NCBI GenBank assembly: GCA_964384095.1
Contig: CAYLKC010000026.1
Coordinates: forward strand, 1-22,241
Length of the DNA stretch: 22,241 nucleotides
Source of the DNA: JAITWN01 sp964384095
Lineage (GTDB): Bacteria > Pseudomonadota > Gammaproteobacteria > SZUA-140
Direction of reading: 5' to 3'
In this document: in pieces, positions 7,915 to 16,186 of the stretch
Numbering within the stretch: the stretch's first letter is position 1
Layout of the letters: each line of letters opens with the position of its first letter
Position numbers and translations under genes: made by a program
Notes under the pieces: generated by a model
What the model was told of the DNA's origin: nothing
Databases searched by the model: none
The model's input: the letters and a program-made list of their open reading frames with translations, nothing else

Positions 7915-8426
7915 CCTGCGCGCGCGGCGGCCTGTTCGGGCTTCCGGTCGGCGCCGATGACCGCTTCACCGCTGCCGTTTGCCGACTTCGCGCGAGTCGC
8001 GGCGTCGGCCGGCTTGTTCGCGGAGGCACGGTTGTCCATGTCGACGCTGCCCTTGAAGGTGCAACCGTCTTCCATCGTCAGCCGCGGCGACACGATATTG
8101 CCGCGCACGACGCCACTCTGGCGAATGACGACCTTCTCTTCGGCCTGCAGATTGCCGTCGACATGACCTTCTACCTGGATCGACTTCGCATGCAGGTCGG
8201 CGTTGACGCGACCGTTCTTGCCGATGTGCAGGCTGTGCTGCTTGACGGTCACCGTGCCGTCGATGGTGCCGTCGATCGTCAGGTTCTCATCACCGCTGAC
8301 GTCGCCCTTGATGCGGATCGTCGAGCCGATCGTCGCCTGGACGCGCGGCTGGGACGGCTCGGCCGGGCGTGAGGCCGTCGCGGCGTAATCGTTGTGCTGG
8401 CTCTCGGGTTCGTGTTTCCTGAACAT
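7911..8426 (-). CDS. Bactofilin (polymer-forming cytoskeletal protein)
   Basis: This 171-residue protein has the bactofilin (DUF583) beta-helix core at ~30-130, marked by regularly spaced short strands: IGSTIRIKGDVSGDENLTID, GTIDGTVTV, LHIGKNGRVNADLHAKSIQV, EGHVDGNLQAEEKVVI, SGVVRGNIVSPRLTMEDG and FKGSVDM. Flexible, charged tails flank it, the C-terminal one Ala/Lys-rich. Bactofilins polymerise without nucleotide at the membrane and organise cell-wall synthesis, stalks or polarity. The ATG at 8426 has an excellent GGAGGAA (8438-8432) at seven bases; longer in-frame starts up to 8564 lack such a site and would put this site inside the gene. The methyltransferase follows with a 4-base overlap. 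Confidence 0.92.
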   Translation of the reverse strand: MFRKHEPESQHNDYAATASRPAEPSQPRVQATIGSTIRIKGDVSGDENLTIDGTIDGTVTVKQHSLHIGKNGRVNADLHAKSIQVEGHVDGNLQAEEKVVIRQSGVVRGNIVSPRLTMEDGCTFKGSVDMDNRASANKPADAATRAKSANGSGEAVIGADRKPEQAAARAG

Positions 8427-8762
8427 TTCGGTTCCTCCATAAAGATGGACCATCGGACTCCGTCCGGTCTGCCAATGATCACAAGGGCGCGGCCGGCGAG
8501 AGATCGGGATGCTGTCTTCGCCTGTGTTTACAGCAAGGGGCATGCCATATCCGTCGGGCGCCATGATCCCGGCGTTTTTATTTTCATTGTGCGCGTCAAA
8601 CCCCGCAAATCGATGAATCAGGTCATCGCGCGTGTATTCCTGACGGTCGCCGTCAAATACGGGTTCCGTCCGGCGTCAAATTTTCCTGTTGGTGATGAGG
8701 GGGCTCGACAACGATGGCGCAAATTCTACAATGATGGAATGTCGTCCAGGAGGGCGTCGTCA
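8427..8762. promoter_or_regulatory. 336-bp divergent intergenic region, bactofilin / host-attachment protein
   Basis: No convincing gene is seen here. The right end holds the promoter of the host-attachment gene (8705-8732). The left end holds the bactofilin ribosome site (8432-8438). On the minus strand TTTGACG, a -35-like word, occurs three times (ends at 8595, 8652 and 8675), without a clear -10 at the right distance. An AT-rich patch lies at 8576-8590. The bactofilin promoter is therefore probably here but cannot be fixed. Confidence 0.5.
8705..8732 (+). promoter_or_regulatory. Sigma-70 type promoter of the host-attachment-family gene
   Basis: TCGACA (8705-8710) and TACAAT (8727-8732) are 16 bases apart and match the sigma-70 consensus at 5/6 each. 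The predicted start of transcription near 8739 gives a leader of about 24 bases carrying AGGAGGG (8748-8754) eight bases before the ATG at 8763. This supports the 8763 start over longer upstream frames. Confidence 0.6.
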
Positions 8763-9251
8763 ATGAAAGACAGTCATATCGTTGTGGTGGCCGATGGGAG
8801 CCGGGCGCGTCTGTTTACGCTGAGCGCGGACACAGCGTCGGGGGCGCGCCTGGAAGAGGTGGAGGTGAGGGTGAATCCCGAGCATCGCGCGCTTGACCGC
8901 GACAAGTTCAGCGACACGCGACCCGGTTCGACGCCGGCGCCGGGCGGCGGCCCCGCGCATGGCTTCGACGATCACCGCGCCCGCCATGATCAGGAACACG
9001 AACGTGGTTTCGCTCGCGAGATCACCGCGCTCGCGCTCGATCTCGCGCGCCGGCATCATGCCTCGCGCCTCGTCATCGCGGCCGAGAAGCGCATGCTTGG
9101 CCTGCTGCGCGGCGCGCTCGAACTGCCGGCGCATTCCGGCATCGAGGTCAGCGACGTCGCCAGCGACCTGACCCGGCTCGCGCCCGATCGCATCCATGAG
9201 CATCTCGCGAACGACGGTCTGTTGCCGCACAGGCGCATGCCAGGCGGCTAG
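8763..9251 (+). CDS. Host attachment family protein (PF10116-like)
   Basis: This 162-residue protein begins with HIVVVADGSRARLFTL (~5-20), the characteristic opening of the 'protein required for attachment to host cells' family. A low-complexity, His/Gly/Asp-rich middle (~60-85) follows, then FAREITALALDLARRHHASRLVIAAEKRMLGLLRGAL in the conserved C-terminal half (quoted in part; ~86-120). The end VASDLTRLAPDRIHEHL is also family-typical. The fold is thought to be related to archaeal/eukaryal release factor domains. The family name comes from an Agrobacterium attachment phenotype; the real activity in free-living bacteria is unknown. It is a single gene with its own promoter, convergent with the exported methyltransferase gene 20 bases away. 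Confidence 0.82.
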   Translation: MKDSHIVVVADGSRARLFTLSADTASGARLEEVEVRVNPEHRALDRDKFSDTRPGSTPAPGGGPAHGFDDHRARHDQEHERGFAREITALALDLARRHHASRLVIAAEKRMLGLLRGALELPAHSGIEVSDVASDLTRLAPDRIHEHLANDGLLPHRRMPGG

Positions 9252-9271
9252 AGCAGGGCCGGCGGTGTTGA

Positions 9272-10111
9272 TCAGTCCTGCTTTCTGAACTTCAGCGTCA
9301 TGCGGTCGCTCTCGCCGATCGCGAGATAACGCTCGCGATCCTCGTCACCGAGTACGAGTGTCGGCGGCAGCGTCCACACGCCTTTCTCGTAGTCCTTGGT
9401 GTCGTTCGGATTGGCGTTGATCTCGGACTCGCCGACCAGCACGAAGCCGGCCTTCGCGGCGAGATCGATGACATGGCCTTCGTTGACATAGCCCGAACGC
9501 GCCTTTGGATCCTGTTCGATCGCAGGGTCGCCGCGATGCTCGACGAGGCCGAGGATGCCGCCGGGCTTCAGCGCGCGGAACATCGCCGCGAATACCGCGT
9601 CCTCGGTGCCGGCGGCCATCCAGTTATGGACATTGCGGAAGGTCAGCACCATGTCGGCGGAGCCGGGTGGCGCGATGGCGGTCTGCTCCGGCGGCGTCAG
9701 TATCGTGAGCTTTGCCTTGCCATAGAGGTCTGGCCTCCCGGCAATCTTGTCCTGAAAGCGGCGCGCGGCATTGCGCTGAAATTCAACCCGTGAGTCCGGA
9801 TCGAAACCGGCGCCGTAATACTGACCATGATCGCGGACGAACGGCGCGATGATCTCGGTGTACCAGCCGCCGCCGGGGAAGACCTCGACGACGGTAATGT
9901 TGTCGCGCAGCCCGAACCACATCAGCGTATCGACCGGATTGCGCCAGGCGTCGCGCGCCTTGTTGGCGTCCGAGCGGTGATCGCCGGCGGCGATTTCCGT
10001 CAGCTTTGCCCGCGCCGCGGCATCGTCAGCGCCAAGGGCATGGAACGGGACGGCGAGCAGGCATAGCGCGCCGAGGGAAACGAAGCTGCGGATCAACATG
10101 GTCGTGCGCAT
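9272..10111 (-). CDS. Exported methyltransferase-like protein (COG4798-type)
   Basis: This 279-residue protein has a Sec signal peptide (MRTT, hydrophobic 5-22, cleavage around 25-28 before DDAAA). The mature part looks like a class I methyltransferase: VVEVFPGGGWYTEIIAPF carries motif I, DMVLTFRNVHNW follows, and ALKPGGILGLVEHRG is the usual post-motif strand. The SAM fold on an exported protein is typical of the 'predicted methyltransferase' group COG4798, whose activity outside the cytoplasm is unexplained. The ATG at 10111 is chosen for AAGGAG seven bases upstream; a longer frame to 10156 lacks this. It lies 41 bases after the stop of the M1 peptidase gene and is probably transcribed with it. 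Confidence 0.82.
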   Translation of the reverse strand: MRTTMLIRSFVSLGALCLLAVPFHALGADDAAARAKLTEIAAGDHRSDANKARDAWRNPVDTLMWFGLRDNITVVEVFPGGGWYTEIIAPFVRDHGQYYGAGFDPDSRVEFQRNAARRFQDKIAGRPDLYGKAKLTILTPPEQTAIAPPGSADMVLTFRNVHNWMAAGTEDAVFAAMFRALKPGGILGLVEHRGDPAIEQDPKARSGYVNEGHVIDLAAKAGFVLVGESEINANPNDTKDYEKGVWTLPPTLVLGDEDRERYLAIGESDRMTLKFRKQD

Positions 10112-10152
10112 GAGACTTCTCCTTGCCGGCGATGGCGCCGCAGCAAAATATA

Positions 10153-12357
10153 TCATGGATGCGCCGCCCCCGCGCCGCGCAGGTCGGTCAGCGCGGCGCG
10201 GGGGGCATAGTCGACGGGAACGCCCGGATCGCTCAGTCCGCCGTCTTCATCTCGCACCGGCAGTGACAATGGCGAATCGGTGACCGGCCATTGTCCCTGC
10301 AGGATGTTTTCACTGCCGTCGCCGGCGAAACCGAGATAGCCGTAGCGTCCGTAATGGGGCAGGCGCCGGGCCAGTTGCGTGATCGCCGCGGTATCGGCGG
10401 CGGCGACCCAGGCGATCGCCAGCTCGGGCGCGCCCGGCGATCGCGCGACCAGCACCGCGCTGTGCTCGTCACGTTGCAGGGTGCGCTCCGGCAGACGCAC
10501 GGAAGCGTCGGTGAACATGACCGGCATCGATGACAGCGCCGGTGCGAGCGCCTCGCGGAAACGGTTGTCCCAGCCGAGCAGCCAGACCGCGCGATCGCCG
10601 GGCAGCGCATCGATATCGGCGTCGCTGACGACCTCGAAGTCTGCATCGCCGCGCGTGCCGCGCCAGGCCTGCGCCAGCGCGCGCCAGCGTTCGCGCATCA
10701 GTGCCGGCGCGTCCGCGGGCAGCACGAAGGTCACCCGTTCGGCGCCGAAGGCCTGACTCAGCGCCGGCGGGACCTCGCGGCGATCGACGCGGCGGAACAG
10801 GTCGAACTGCGGGTCGATCTCGATGCGTAGCGGACGCGAGGAGGTTTGCAGCCGGACCACACGCTGACGTTCCTTGAGCTCGATGTCGAGTTCGAGCGCG
10901 CGGCCTTCGCCTTCCAGCGTGATCGCGACGGGGACGCGCAGGCGATAGCTCGGCCCGACTTGCGTCTGTTCGAGCCGGAAGTCCAGTTCATGCTGACCAT
11001 CGCCGAGCGCGCGCGACTGCGCATTGCCCGCGACCAGTTGCGGCGCGCCGGTGCGTATCGTCCACTGACGGAACTCGTCGCGCAGGTCGCCGCCGGCCCG
11101 GGCGGAGAATGCGCGGCGGAGGTCTTCATAGCCGGCGACGCGGAAGCGCTGAGTCTCATAAAAATCGCGCAGCGCGGCGACAAAGGTCTCGTCACCGAGT
11201 TGGCGCCGCAGCATGTGAAAGAACATCATCGCCTTGCCGTAGCCGATCGCCTCGGTTGCCGGACTGTGACGGGCACGGAAGTCGATCAGCGGAAAGTCGC
11301 GCGCCTCGCTGACATAGTCGGTATAGCGTTGCAACTGATTGCGCCGCGTCACGGCGCCATTGCCGCGTTGTTCCTGCAACAGGTGATCAGCGAGATACGC
11401 GGTCAGGCCTTCGGCCCAGTTGCCGCGCGCATAATCGACATAGACGCCATTGCCCCACCAGTTATGGAGGATCTCGTGCGGGTACGAGGTGTGCGGGATG
11501 AACGGCAGACGGATCACGGTCGGACCGAGCAGCGTGAATGACGGCATGCCGTAGCCGGTCTCCCAGAAGTTCTCGACCAGTGCGAACTTGCGATAGGGGT
11601 AGGGGCCGAGCAGGTCGCCGAACATCCCGAGATAGCGCCCGGTGGCATCGAGATAGCGCCGGGCAAGCGCCTCGTCCGGAGCGCGCAGAAAGGCCAGTGC
11701 CGTAACGCCGGCAGTCTCACGGGCATATTCGTGATAGCGTCCCGCGATCAGATAGATTCCGGTTTGCGGATTCTCCTCCTCCCAGCGCACGCGCGTGGCC
11801 TGGTCATCGCGCTGATGGCGGGTGCGATCGCCCTGGCTGACCGCGTCCCAGCCCGCCGGCAGCCGTACTTCCAGGCTGAAGCTGACCATGCAGTCATCGA
11901 ATTGCGGATACCAGACGCTGGCGCCACTGAGAAAGACGCCGTCTTCCGAGATCATGCCCGAGGTGCCGGCGACGCCGCGCGCCTCGTCATCGGCAAGACT
12001 TTGCAGCGGGTCGTGGATGCGGCCTTCCCAGGCGAGGGTCACCGTATGGACATCACGCGGGATGTCGAGCGCAAAGCGGGCAGCGTCGTGTGCGTCAGCA
12101 GGTAGCCGTCTCAGCCTGACCCCGGTAGTCTGCGACACCGGCGCAAGACCGGGATGCAGTCTGAATGTCAGCGTCGCCGTGCCGCCGCCGGTCAGCGCGG
12201 AAGGCAGGGTCACGGTGCCCACGGCAGCGAGATGCTGGCCGGCCGGATCGAGATCGACGAGGAGGTCGTGATGCAGCGGCGTCGCCTGCACCGGATAACA
12301 TATCAGCGCGAGCAGCAGTGACAGGAAGGACCGGGCGTTCGGCGCGTGGAAAGGCAT
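10153..12357 (-). CDS. M1 family (gluzincin) metallopeptidase, exported
   Basis: This 734-residue protein has a signal peptide (~1-25, ending PVQA) and an N-terminal beta domain. Its zinc site is HEILH (294-298) with the third ligand in NWAEGLT (E316). The distance from the last His to Glu is 18 positions, one less than in E. coli PepN. The probable catalytic Tyr is in GYGKAMMFFHML. The GAMEN motif that holds the substrate amino end in M1 aminopeptidases is replaced by GYGMPSFTLLG (~268-278), so a true aminopeptidase specificity is doubtful. The C-terminal ~200 residues (from ~535) form an extra domain without recognised motifs. It is likely periplasmic or secreted. No strong ribosome site is seen before the ATG. 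It is first of a two-gene unit with the exported methyltransferase-like gene. Confidence 0.85.
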   Translation of the reverse strand: MPFHAPNARSFLSLLLALICYPVQATPLHHDLLVDLDPAGQHLAAVGTVTLPSALTGGGTATLTFRLHPGLAPVSQTTGVRLRRLPADAHDAARFALDIPRDVHTVTLAWEGRIHDPLQSLADDEARGVAGTSGMISEDGVFLSGASVWYPQFDDCMVSFSLEVRLPAGWDAVSQGDRTRHQRDDQATRVRWEEENPQTGIYLIAGRYHEYARETAGVTALAFLRAPDEALARRYLDATGRYLGMFGDLLGPYPYRKFALVENFWETGYGMPSFTLLGPTVIRLPFIPHTSYPHEILHNWWGNGVYVDYARGNWAEGLTAYLADHLLQEQRGNGAVTRRNQLQRYTDYVSEARDFPLIDFRARHSPATEAIGYGKAMMFFHMLRRQLGDETFVAALRDFYETQRFRVAGYEDLRRAFSARAGGDLRDEFRQWTIRTGAPQLVAGNAQSRALGDGQHELDFRLEQTQVGPSYRLRVPVAITLEGEGRALELDIELKERQRVVRLQTSSRPLRIEIDPQFDLFRRVDRREVPPALSQAFGAERVTFVLPADAPALMRERWRALAQAWRGTRGDADFEVVSDADIDALPGDRAVWLLGWDNRFREALAPALSSMPVMFTDASVRLPERTLQRDEHSAVLVARSPGAPELAIAWVAAADTAAITQLARRLPHYGRYGYLGFAGDGSENILQGQWPVTDSPLSLPVRDEDGGLSDPGVPVDYAPRAALTDLRGAGAAHP

Positions 12358-12385
12358 GGGTGCAAGTTCCGTCGATGTCCCCGAT

Positions 12386-12391
12386 TATACT
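12386..12391 (+). promoter_or_regulatory. Probable -10 element for the DUF47-pit operon
   Basis: TATACT, a 5/6 match to the sigma-70 -10, lies 35 bases before the ATG of the DUF47 gene in a 68-bp divergent gap. The -35 region is poor (CAAGTT near 12363). CCGTTA is repeated in tandem at 12405-12416 in the leader. No Pho box (CTGTCAT repeats) is visible. Confidence 0.4.
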
Positions 12392-12425
12392 TGATATTTT
12401 TCATCCGTTACCGTTAACTCTCGCC

Positions 12426-13106
12426 ATGGCGCCCAAGAACTTCATCTTCGATATGTTTGGCCGCTCTCCGGTCAGGCCGCTGCAGATTCACATCGACAAG
12501 GTGCTGAGCTGCACGCGCGAGCTGCCGGCCTTCTTCGAGGCCGTTATCAAGCAGGACTGGGAGACCGCGGAACTGCAGCAGCAGCGCATCGTCGCGCTCG
12601 AGCATGAGGCCGACAATCTGAAGAAGGATCTGCGTCTGAACCTGCCCAAGGGCTTGATGCTGGCAATGTCACGGCGCGATCTGCTCGAGGTGCTGACGAT
12701 GCAGGACCGCGTCGCCAATACTGCCAAGGATATTGCCGGCCTGGTACTGGGCCGGCGCATGCGCTTTCCCGACACCGTCGCCGAGGACCTGCCGAAGTAT
12801 GTCGAACGCTGCATAGACGCCGTCGCCCAGGCGGATCGCGCCGTCAACGAACTCGACGAGCTGGTCGAGACCGGCTTCCGCGGCAAGGAGGTCGAGATCG
12901 TCTTCGGCATGCTCGATCAGCTCGACAAGATCGAGCATGACACCGACAAATTGCAGCGCCTGATTCGCGCACGCCTGTTCGTGCTCGAGGCCGAGTTGCC
13001 GCCGGTAGATGTGATGTTCATGTACCGCATCATCGACTGGATCGGCGACCTCGCCGATCTCGCCCAACGCGTGGGCAGTCGCCTCATGCTGATGCTGGCC
13101 CGCTGA
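12426..13106 (+). CDS. DUF47 / TIGR00153 family PhoU-like protein
   Basis: This 226-residue all-helical cytoplasmic protein has RPLQIHIDKVLSCTRELPAFFEAVI (quoted in part), RIVALEHEADNLKKDLRLNL (~58-77) with the acidic metal-binding ExxxD pattern of PhoU-like bundles, and its second copy DQLDKIEHDTDKLQR. The length matches TIGR00153 members. It is the usual partner of Pit transporters and probably gates or regulates phosphate uptake. The chosen ATG follows a plausible -10 at 12386; an in-frame ATG at 12375 would lie upstream of that -10 and is less likely. The Shine-Dalgarno site is weak. The pit gene follows 16 bases later. Confidence 0.9.
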   Translation: MAPKNFIFDMFGRSPVRPLQIHIDKVLSCTRELPAFFEAVIKQDWETAELQQQRIVALEHEADNLKKDLRLNLPKGLMLAMSRRDLLEVLTMQDRVANTAKDIAGLVLGRRMRFPDTVAEDLPKYVERCIDAVAQADRAVNELDELVETGFRGKEVEIVFGMLDQLDKIEHDTDKLQRLIRARLFVLEAELPPVDVMFMYRIIDWIGDLADLAQRVGSRLMLMLAR

Positions 13107-13122
13107 ACGCTCCGGGGCCTGC

Positions 13123-14379
13123 ATGCTGGAATACGGCACCATCCTCATCGTGCTGGCCTGTATCTTCGGGCTGTTCATGGCCTGGGGCATCGGCGCGAAT
13201 GACGCCGCCAATGCAATGGCGACATCGGTTGGTTCCCGCGCGCTGACAATACGCCAGGCGGTGATCATTGCCGCGATCTTCGAGTTCGCCGGTGCGTGGC
13301 TCGCCGGCGGCGAGGTCACGCAGACCATCCGCAGCGGCATGGTCGACTCGAAACTGCTGGAGAACACCCCGGATCTCCTTGTCTACGGCATGATGGCCTC
13401 TCTGCTGGCCGCCGGCACCTGGCTGATGATCGCCTCGCATTACGGCTGGCCGGTGTCGACGACCCATTCCATCGTCGGAGCGATCGTCGGCTTCGCCGTC
13501 GTGGGCATCGGCTACGAAGTGGTCCAGTGGGCCAAGGTCGGCAAGATCGCGATGTCGTGGGTCGTCTCTCCCGTGCTGGCCGGCGGCATCGCCTTCGCGC
13601 TGTTTCGCAGCGTGCAGATCCTGATACTCGACACCGACCGTCCGCTCGAGAACGCCAGGCGCTATGTGCCGTTCTATATCTTCCTGGCCGCGATGCTCAC
13701 TTCCCTGGTGACGATATTCAAGGGACTGACCCACCTCGGGATGGAGTTCTCGACCCTCCAGAGTTACGCGATCGCGGTGGCGATCGGCCTTGTGGCCACC
13801 GGTCTCGGCGTCATCGCGATACGCCGCCTGAAATTCGATCCCGTCGACGGACACGGCTTCCAGTACGGCAATGTCGAAAAGGTTTTCGGCGTGCTGATGC
13901 TGGTCACCGCCTGCGCGATGGCCTTTGCGCATGGCTCCAATGACGTCGCCAACGCGGTCGGGCCGCTGGCGGCGGTCATCGGCGTCATCAACAGCGGCGG
14001 CGTCGTCGGCATGCAGACCGCGGTGCCGGTCTGGATCCTGCTGCTCGGCGCGGTCGGCATCGTGATCGGTCTAGTGACCTACGGTCACAGGGTCATCGCG
14101 ACGGTCGGCAGCAATATCACGCAGCTGACGCCGAGCCGCGGCTTCGCGGCGACGCTGGCGGCAGCCTTCACTGTGGTGATGGCCTCGGGCACCGGCCTGC
14201 CGATCTCGACGACTCACACCCTGGTCGGCGCGGTCCTTGGCGTCGGTCTCGCGCGCGGCATCGCCGCGATCAATCTGCGCGTCGTGCGTACGATTTTCCT
14301 GTCCTGGATCGTCACGCTGCCCGCCGGCGGTCTGCTTGCGATCCTGTTCTTCTGGATATTGCGCGCGATCTTCGGTTAA
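13123..14379 (+). CDS. pit: Inorganic phosphate transporter, PiT family
   Basis: This 418-residue inner-membrane protein, with about ten or more hydrophobic segments, shows both PiT signature halves. GANDAANA (24-31) in the first half pairs with GSNDVANA (271-278) in the second, and PVSTTHSIVGA (110-120) pairs with PISTTHTLVGA (360-370). The internal duplication and these motifs are diagnostic for low-affinity phosphate (metal-phosphate):H+ or Na+ symporters. It is full length. It follows the DUF47 gene with a 16-base gap and no separate promoter, forming the standard DUF47-pit operon. Confidence 0.94.
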   Translation: MLEYGTILIVLACIFGLFMAWGIGANDAANAMATSVGSRALTIRQAVIIAAIFEFAGAWLAGGEVTQTIRSGMVDSKLLENTPDLLVYGMMASLLAAGTWLMIASHYGWPVSTTHSIVGAIVGFAVVGIGYEVVQWAKVGKIAMSWVVSPVLAGGIAFALFRSVQILILDTDRPLENARRYVPFYIFLAAMLTSLVTIFKGLTHLGMEFSTLQSYAIAVAIGLVATGLGVIAIRRLKFDPVDGHGFQYGNVEKVFGVLMLVTACAMAFAHGSNDVANAVGPLAAVIGVINSGGVVGMQTAVPVWILLLGAVGIVIGLVTYGHRVIATVGSNITQLTPSRGFAATLAAAFTVVMASGTGLPISTTHTLVGAVLGVGLARGIAAINLRVVRTIFLSWIVTLPAGGLLAILFFWILRAIFG

Positions 14380-14418
14380 TCTCAACGCGGTATCAGTCCC
14401 GCTGGACCGTGTGCTGTC

Positions 14419-15516
14419 ATGCCATTCACCCTGCTGGTCGATTGCAGATCGCGGATCGCCGTCCTCATCATCGGCCTGTGCTGTCTGTGTGCTGGCGATC
14501 AGGCATGGGCGGCCGATTTCACCGATAGCGGACCGCTGCGGATTCGCGACCAGTTCCTGCCCGGCATGGGTCTGCTCGCGTTTGAGCCCCAGTCTGCGGC
14601 GGCGTTGCCAGCCGGAGACTCGAGGATCGAAATGATCGCGACCGTCAGCAACACGTTCGCGATGTCAGAGGTCCTGGGCAATCATCTCGAGGACCGCGAC
14701 CGCCGCTCGTCGTTATCGCTTGCCGACCTGCGCGAGATCGGCAGTGACAGTATGTTCTACCTCGATGGCGAGGTCTATCGCCTTGCCCTCGCGCTCGACT
14801 TCGGCGTGACGGCGCGCATGGAGATCGGCCTTACCCTCCAGTGGCTCAGCTTCTCGGGCGGCGCCTTCGATGGCGTCATCGAGGGTGTGCATGATGTCTT
14901 CAGCTTCAGCCAGAGCGGTCGCACAGGCGTGCCGCGCGATCGTTTCACGACCTATTTGCGCAGCAAGGATCTCGAATACCACGCCGCCATTTCTGCCGGC
15001 GGTGGCCTTGGCGATACGGTGATGCGGGCGAAATATCAGCTGAACAGTCATGGTGACAACTGGAATCTCGCGGTGCAGGGCCTGGTCAAGCTGCCGACCT
15101 GGAACGGCCATGACTTCTTCAGCAGCGGATCGACAGACGTCGGCATCCAGCTGCTGGGCAGTCATGCGCCGCTGCCGCGTCTGCGTCTGCACTACGCCCT
15201 CGGCCTGCTCCGCCTCGGCGACTGGCCATTGCTCGAACTGCCCTCTCAGCCGCTGTGGTCAGGCACGACCGCTGTCGAGATCGATACCAGTGACCGTTCC
15301 ACCTGGATTGCGCAGCTGACGGCATCGCAGAGCCCGTTCACCGAGCTCGATCTCCCGGAGCTCGGGCAGGTGTCCCTGCAGGTCAGCCTTGGCTATAAAC
15401 GTGAACTCGCCACGGGCCTGTCCCTGTTCATCGCGCTGACCGAGAACATCGCCCATTTCGACAACTCGGCCGATGTCGGCATGCACGTCGGGCTGAGCAT
15501 GCAGGCGTCGCCGTGA
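14419..15516 (+). CDS. DUF3187 family outer-membrane-like protein
   Basis: This 365-residue protein has a signal peptide (hydrophobic 13-26, cleavage AWA|AD near 31). The mature protein is rich in alternating strands: RIEMIATVSNTF, FYLDGEVYRLALALDFGVT, MEIGLTLQWLSF, NLAVQGLVKLPTW, QVSLQVSLGYKREL and a final amphipathic strand. This is consistent with an outer-membrane beta-barrel and with the DUF3187 family (function unknown). The ribosome site is weak. The next gene starts inside its stop codon (GTGA), so the two are translationally coupled and probably act together. Confidence 0.8.
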   Translation: MPFTLLVDCRSRIAVLIIGLCCLCAGDQAWAADFTDSGPLRIRDQFLPGMGLLAFEPQSAAALPAGDSRIEMIATVSNTFAMSEVLGNHLEDRDRRSSLSLADLREIGSDSMFYLDGEVYRLALALDFGVTARMEIGLTLQWLSFSGGAFDGVIEGVHDVFSFSQSGRTGVPRDRFTTYLRSKDLEYHAAISAGGGLGDTVMRAKYQLNSHGDNWNLAVQGLVKLPTWNGHDFFSSGSTDVGIQLLGSHAPLPRLRLHYALGLLRLGDWPLLELPSQPLWSGTTAVEIDTSDRSTWIAQLTASQSPFTELDLPELGQVSLQVSLGYKRELATGLSLFIALTENIAHFDNSADVGMHVGLSMQASP

Positions 15517-16151
15517 GGCGTTATCTGCTGTCGCTGACGCTCATGGGCGCCACGCTGGCCGCGAGCGGAGCGGGCGTGGATATCGGACGCTTTTCAGCCG
15601 GTGATCTCGATGGCTGGCATCGCAAGTCCTTTGCCGGCGAGACGCACTATAGCCTCGAGCGCGACGACGAGCGCCTTGCGCTGCGCGCGGTGAGCGAGGG
15701 CGCGGCCTCCGGTCTCTACCGAGAGATCACCATCGATCTCGGTGAGACGCCGCTGCTGCACTGGTCGTGGAAGGTCGAAGGTCTCCTCGAGGGCATCGAT
15801 GAGCGTACGCGTGCCGGCGATGATTACCCGGCGCGGCTGTATGTCGTGTTTTCCGGAGGCCTGCGCTTCTGGCGCACGCGGGCGATCAATTATGTCTGGT
15901 CAAGTCACCAGCCGGTCGGTAGCGAATGGCCGAACGCGTTTACCGGCAACGCGCGCATGATCACCGTCGACAGCGGCGCAGGCAGGATCGGCCAGTGGGT
16001 CACGCACCGACGCGACGTGCGCGCAGACTATCGCCGTCTGTTCGGCGAGGATCCCGGCAAGGTCTCCGCCGTCGCGATCATGACAGACACCGACAACAGT
16101 GGACAGCAGGCCAGGGCCTGGTACGGTGATATCCGCTTCTCACCGCGCTGA
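15513..16151 (+). CDS. DUF3047 family periplasmic protein
   Basis: This 212-residue protein has a short signal peptide (MRRYLLSLTLMGATLAASGA, cleavage near 20). The mature domain is mainly beta and reads LHWSWKVEG, ARLYVVFSGGLRFW, INYVWSSHQPVG and VAIMTDTDNSGQQARAWYGD, the conserved core of DUF3047. The Asp-rich DTDNSG followed by a Tyr-Gly-Asp is the most conserved region and recalls carbohydrate-binding jelly-roll folds, but no function is established. The start is GTG at 15513, overlapping the DUF3187 stop by four bases. It is followed by the TAXI gene 35 bases downstream. Confidence 0.85.
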   Translation: MRRYLLSLTLMGATLAASGAGVDIGRFSAGDLDGWHRKSFAGETHYSLERDDERLALRAVSEGAASGLYREITIDLGETPLLHWSWKVEGLLEGIDERTRAGDDYPARLYVVFSGGLRFWRTRAINYVWSSHQPVGSEWPNAFTGNARMITVDSGAGRIGQWVTHRRDVRADYRRLFGEDPGKVSAVAIMTDTDNSGQQARAWYGDIRFSPR

Positions 16152-16175
16152 GTCTCGTCACCCCGCATCACGCGG

Positions 16176-16181
16176 TATAAT
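16176..16181 (+). promoter_or_regulatory. Consensus -10 box directly before the TAXI gene
   Basis: A perfect TATAAT ends five bases before the ATG at 16187, so transcription from it would begin at or beside the start codon. No ribosome site is seen in the 35-base gap. The best -35 candidate, TCGTCA (16155-16160), has a short 15-base spacer. This may give a leaderless mRNA, or it may be chance. Confidence 0.4.
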
Positions 16182-16186
16182 GCCGC

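Noticed and set aside
8421..8434. GAAC-N6-GTTC palindrome at the bactofilin start, similar to Gram-positive LexA boxes (GAAC-N4-GTTC)
   Set aside because: The spacing is wrong and the sequence overlaps the start codon and ribosome site; it is unlike the candidate sites upstream of lexA.
8394..8762. N-terminal extension of the host-attachment gene back to 8394
   Set aside because: It would include the promoter and the strong ribosome site at 8748-8754, and the added residues are not family-like.
12358..12425. Pho box upstream of the DUF47-pit operon
   Set aside because: No CTGTCAT-type repeats are present; only a tandem CCGTTA is seen.
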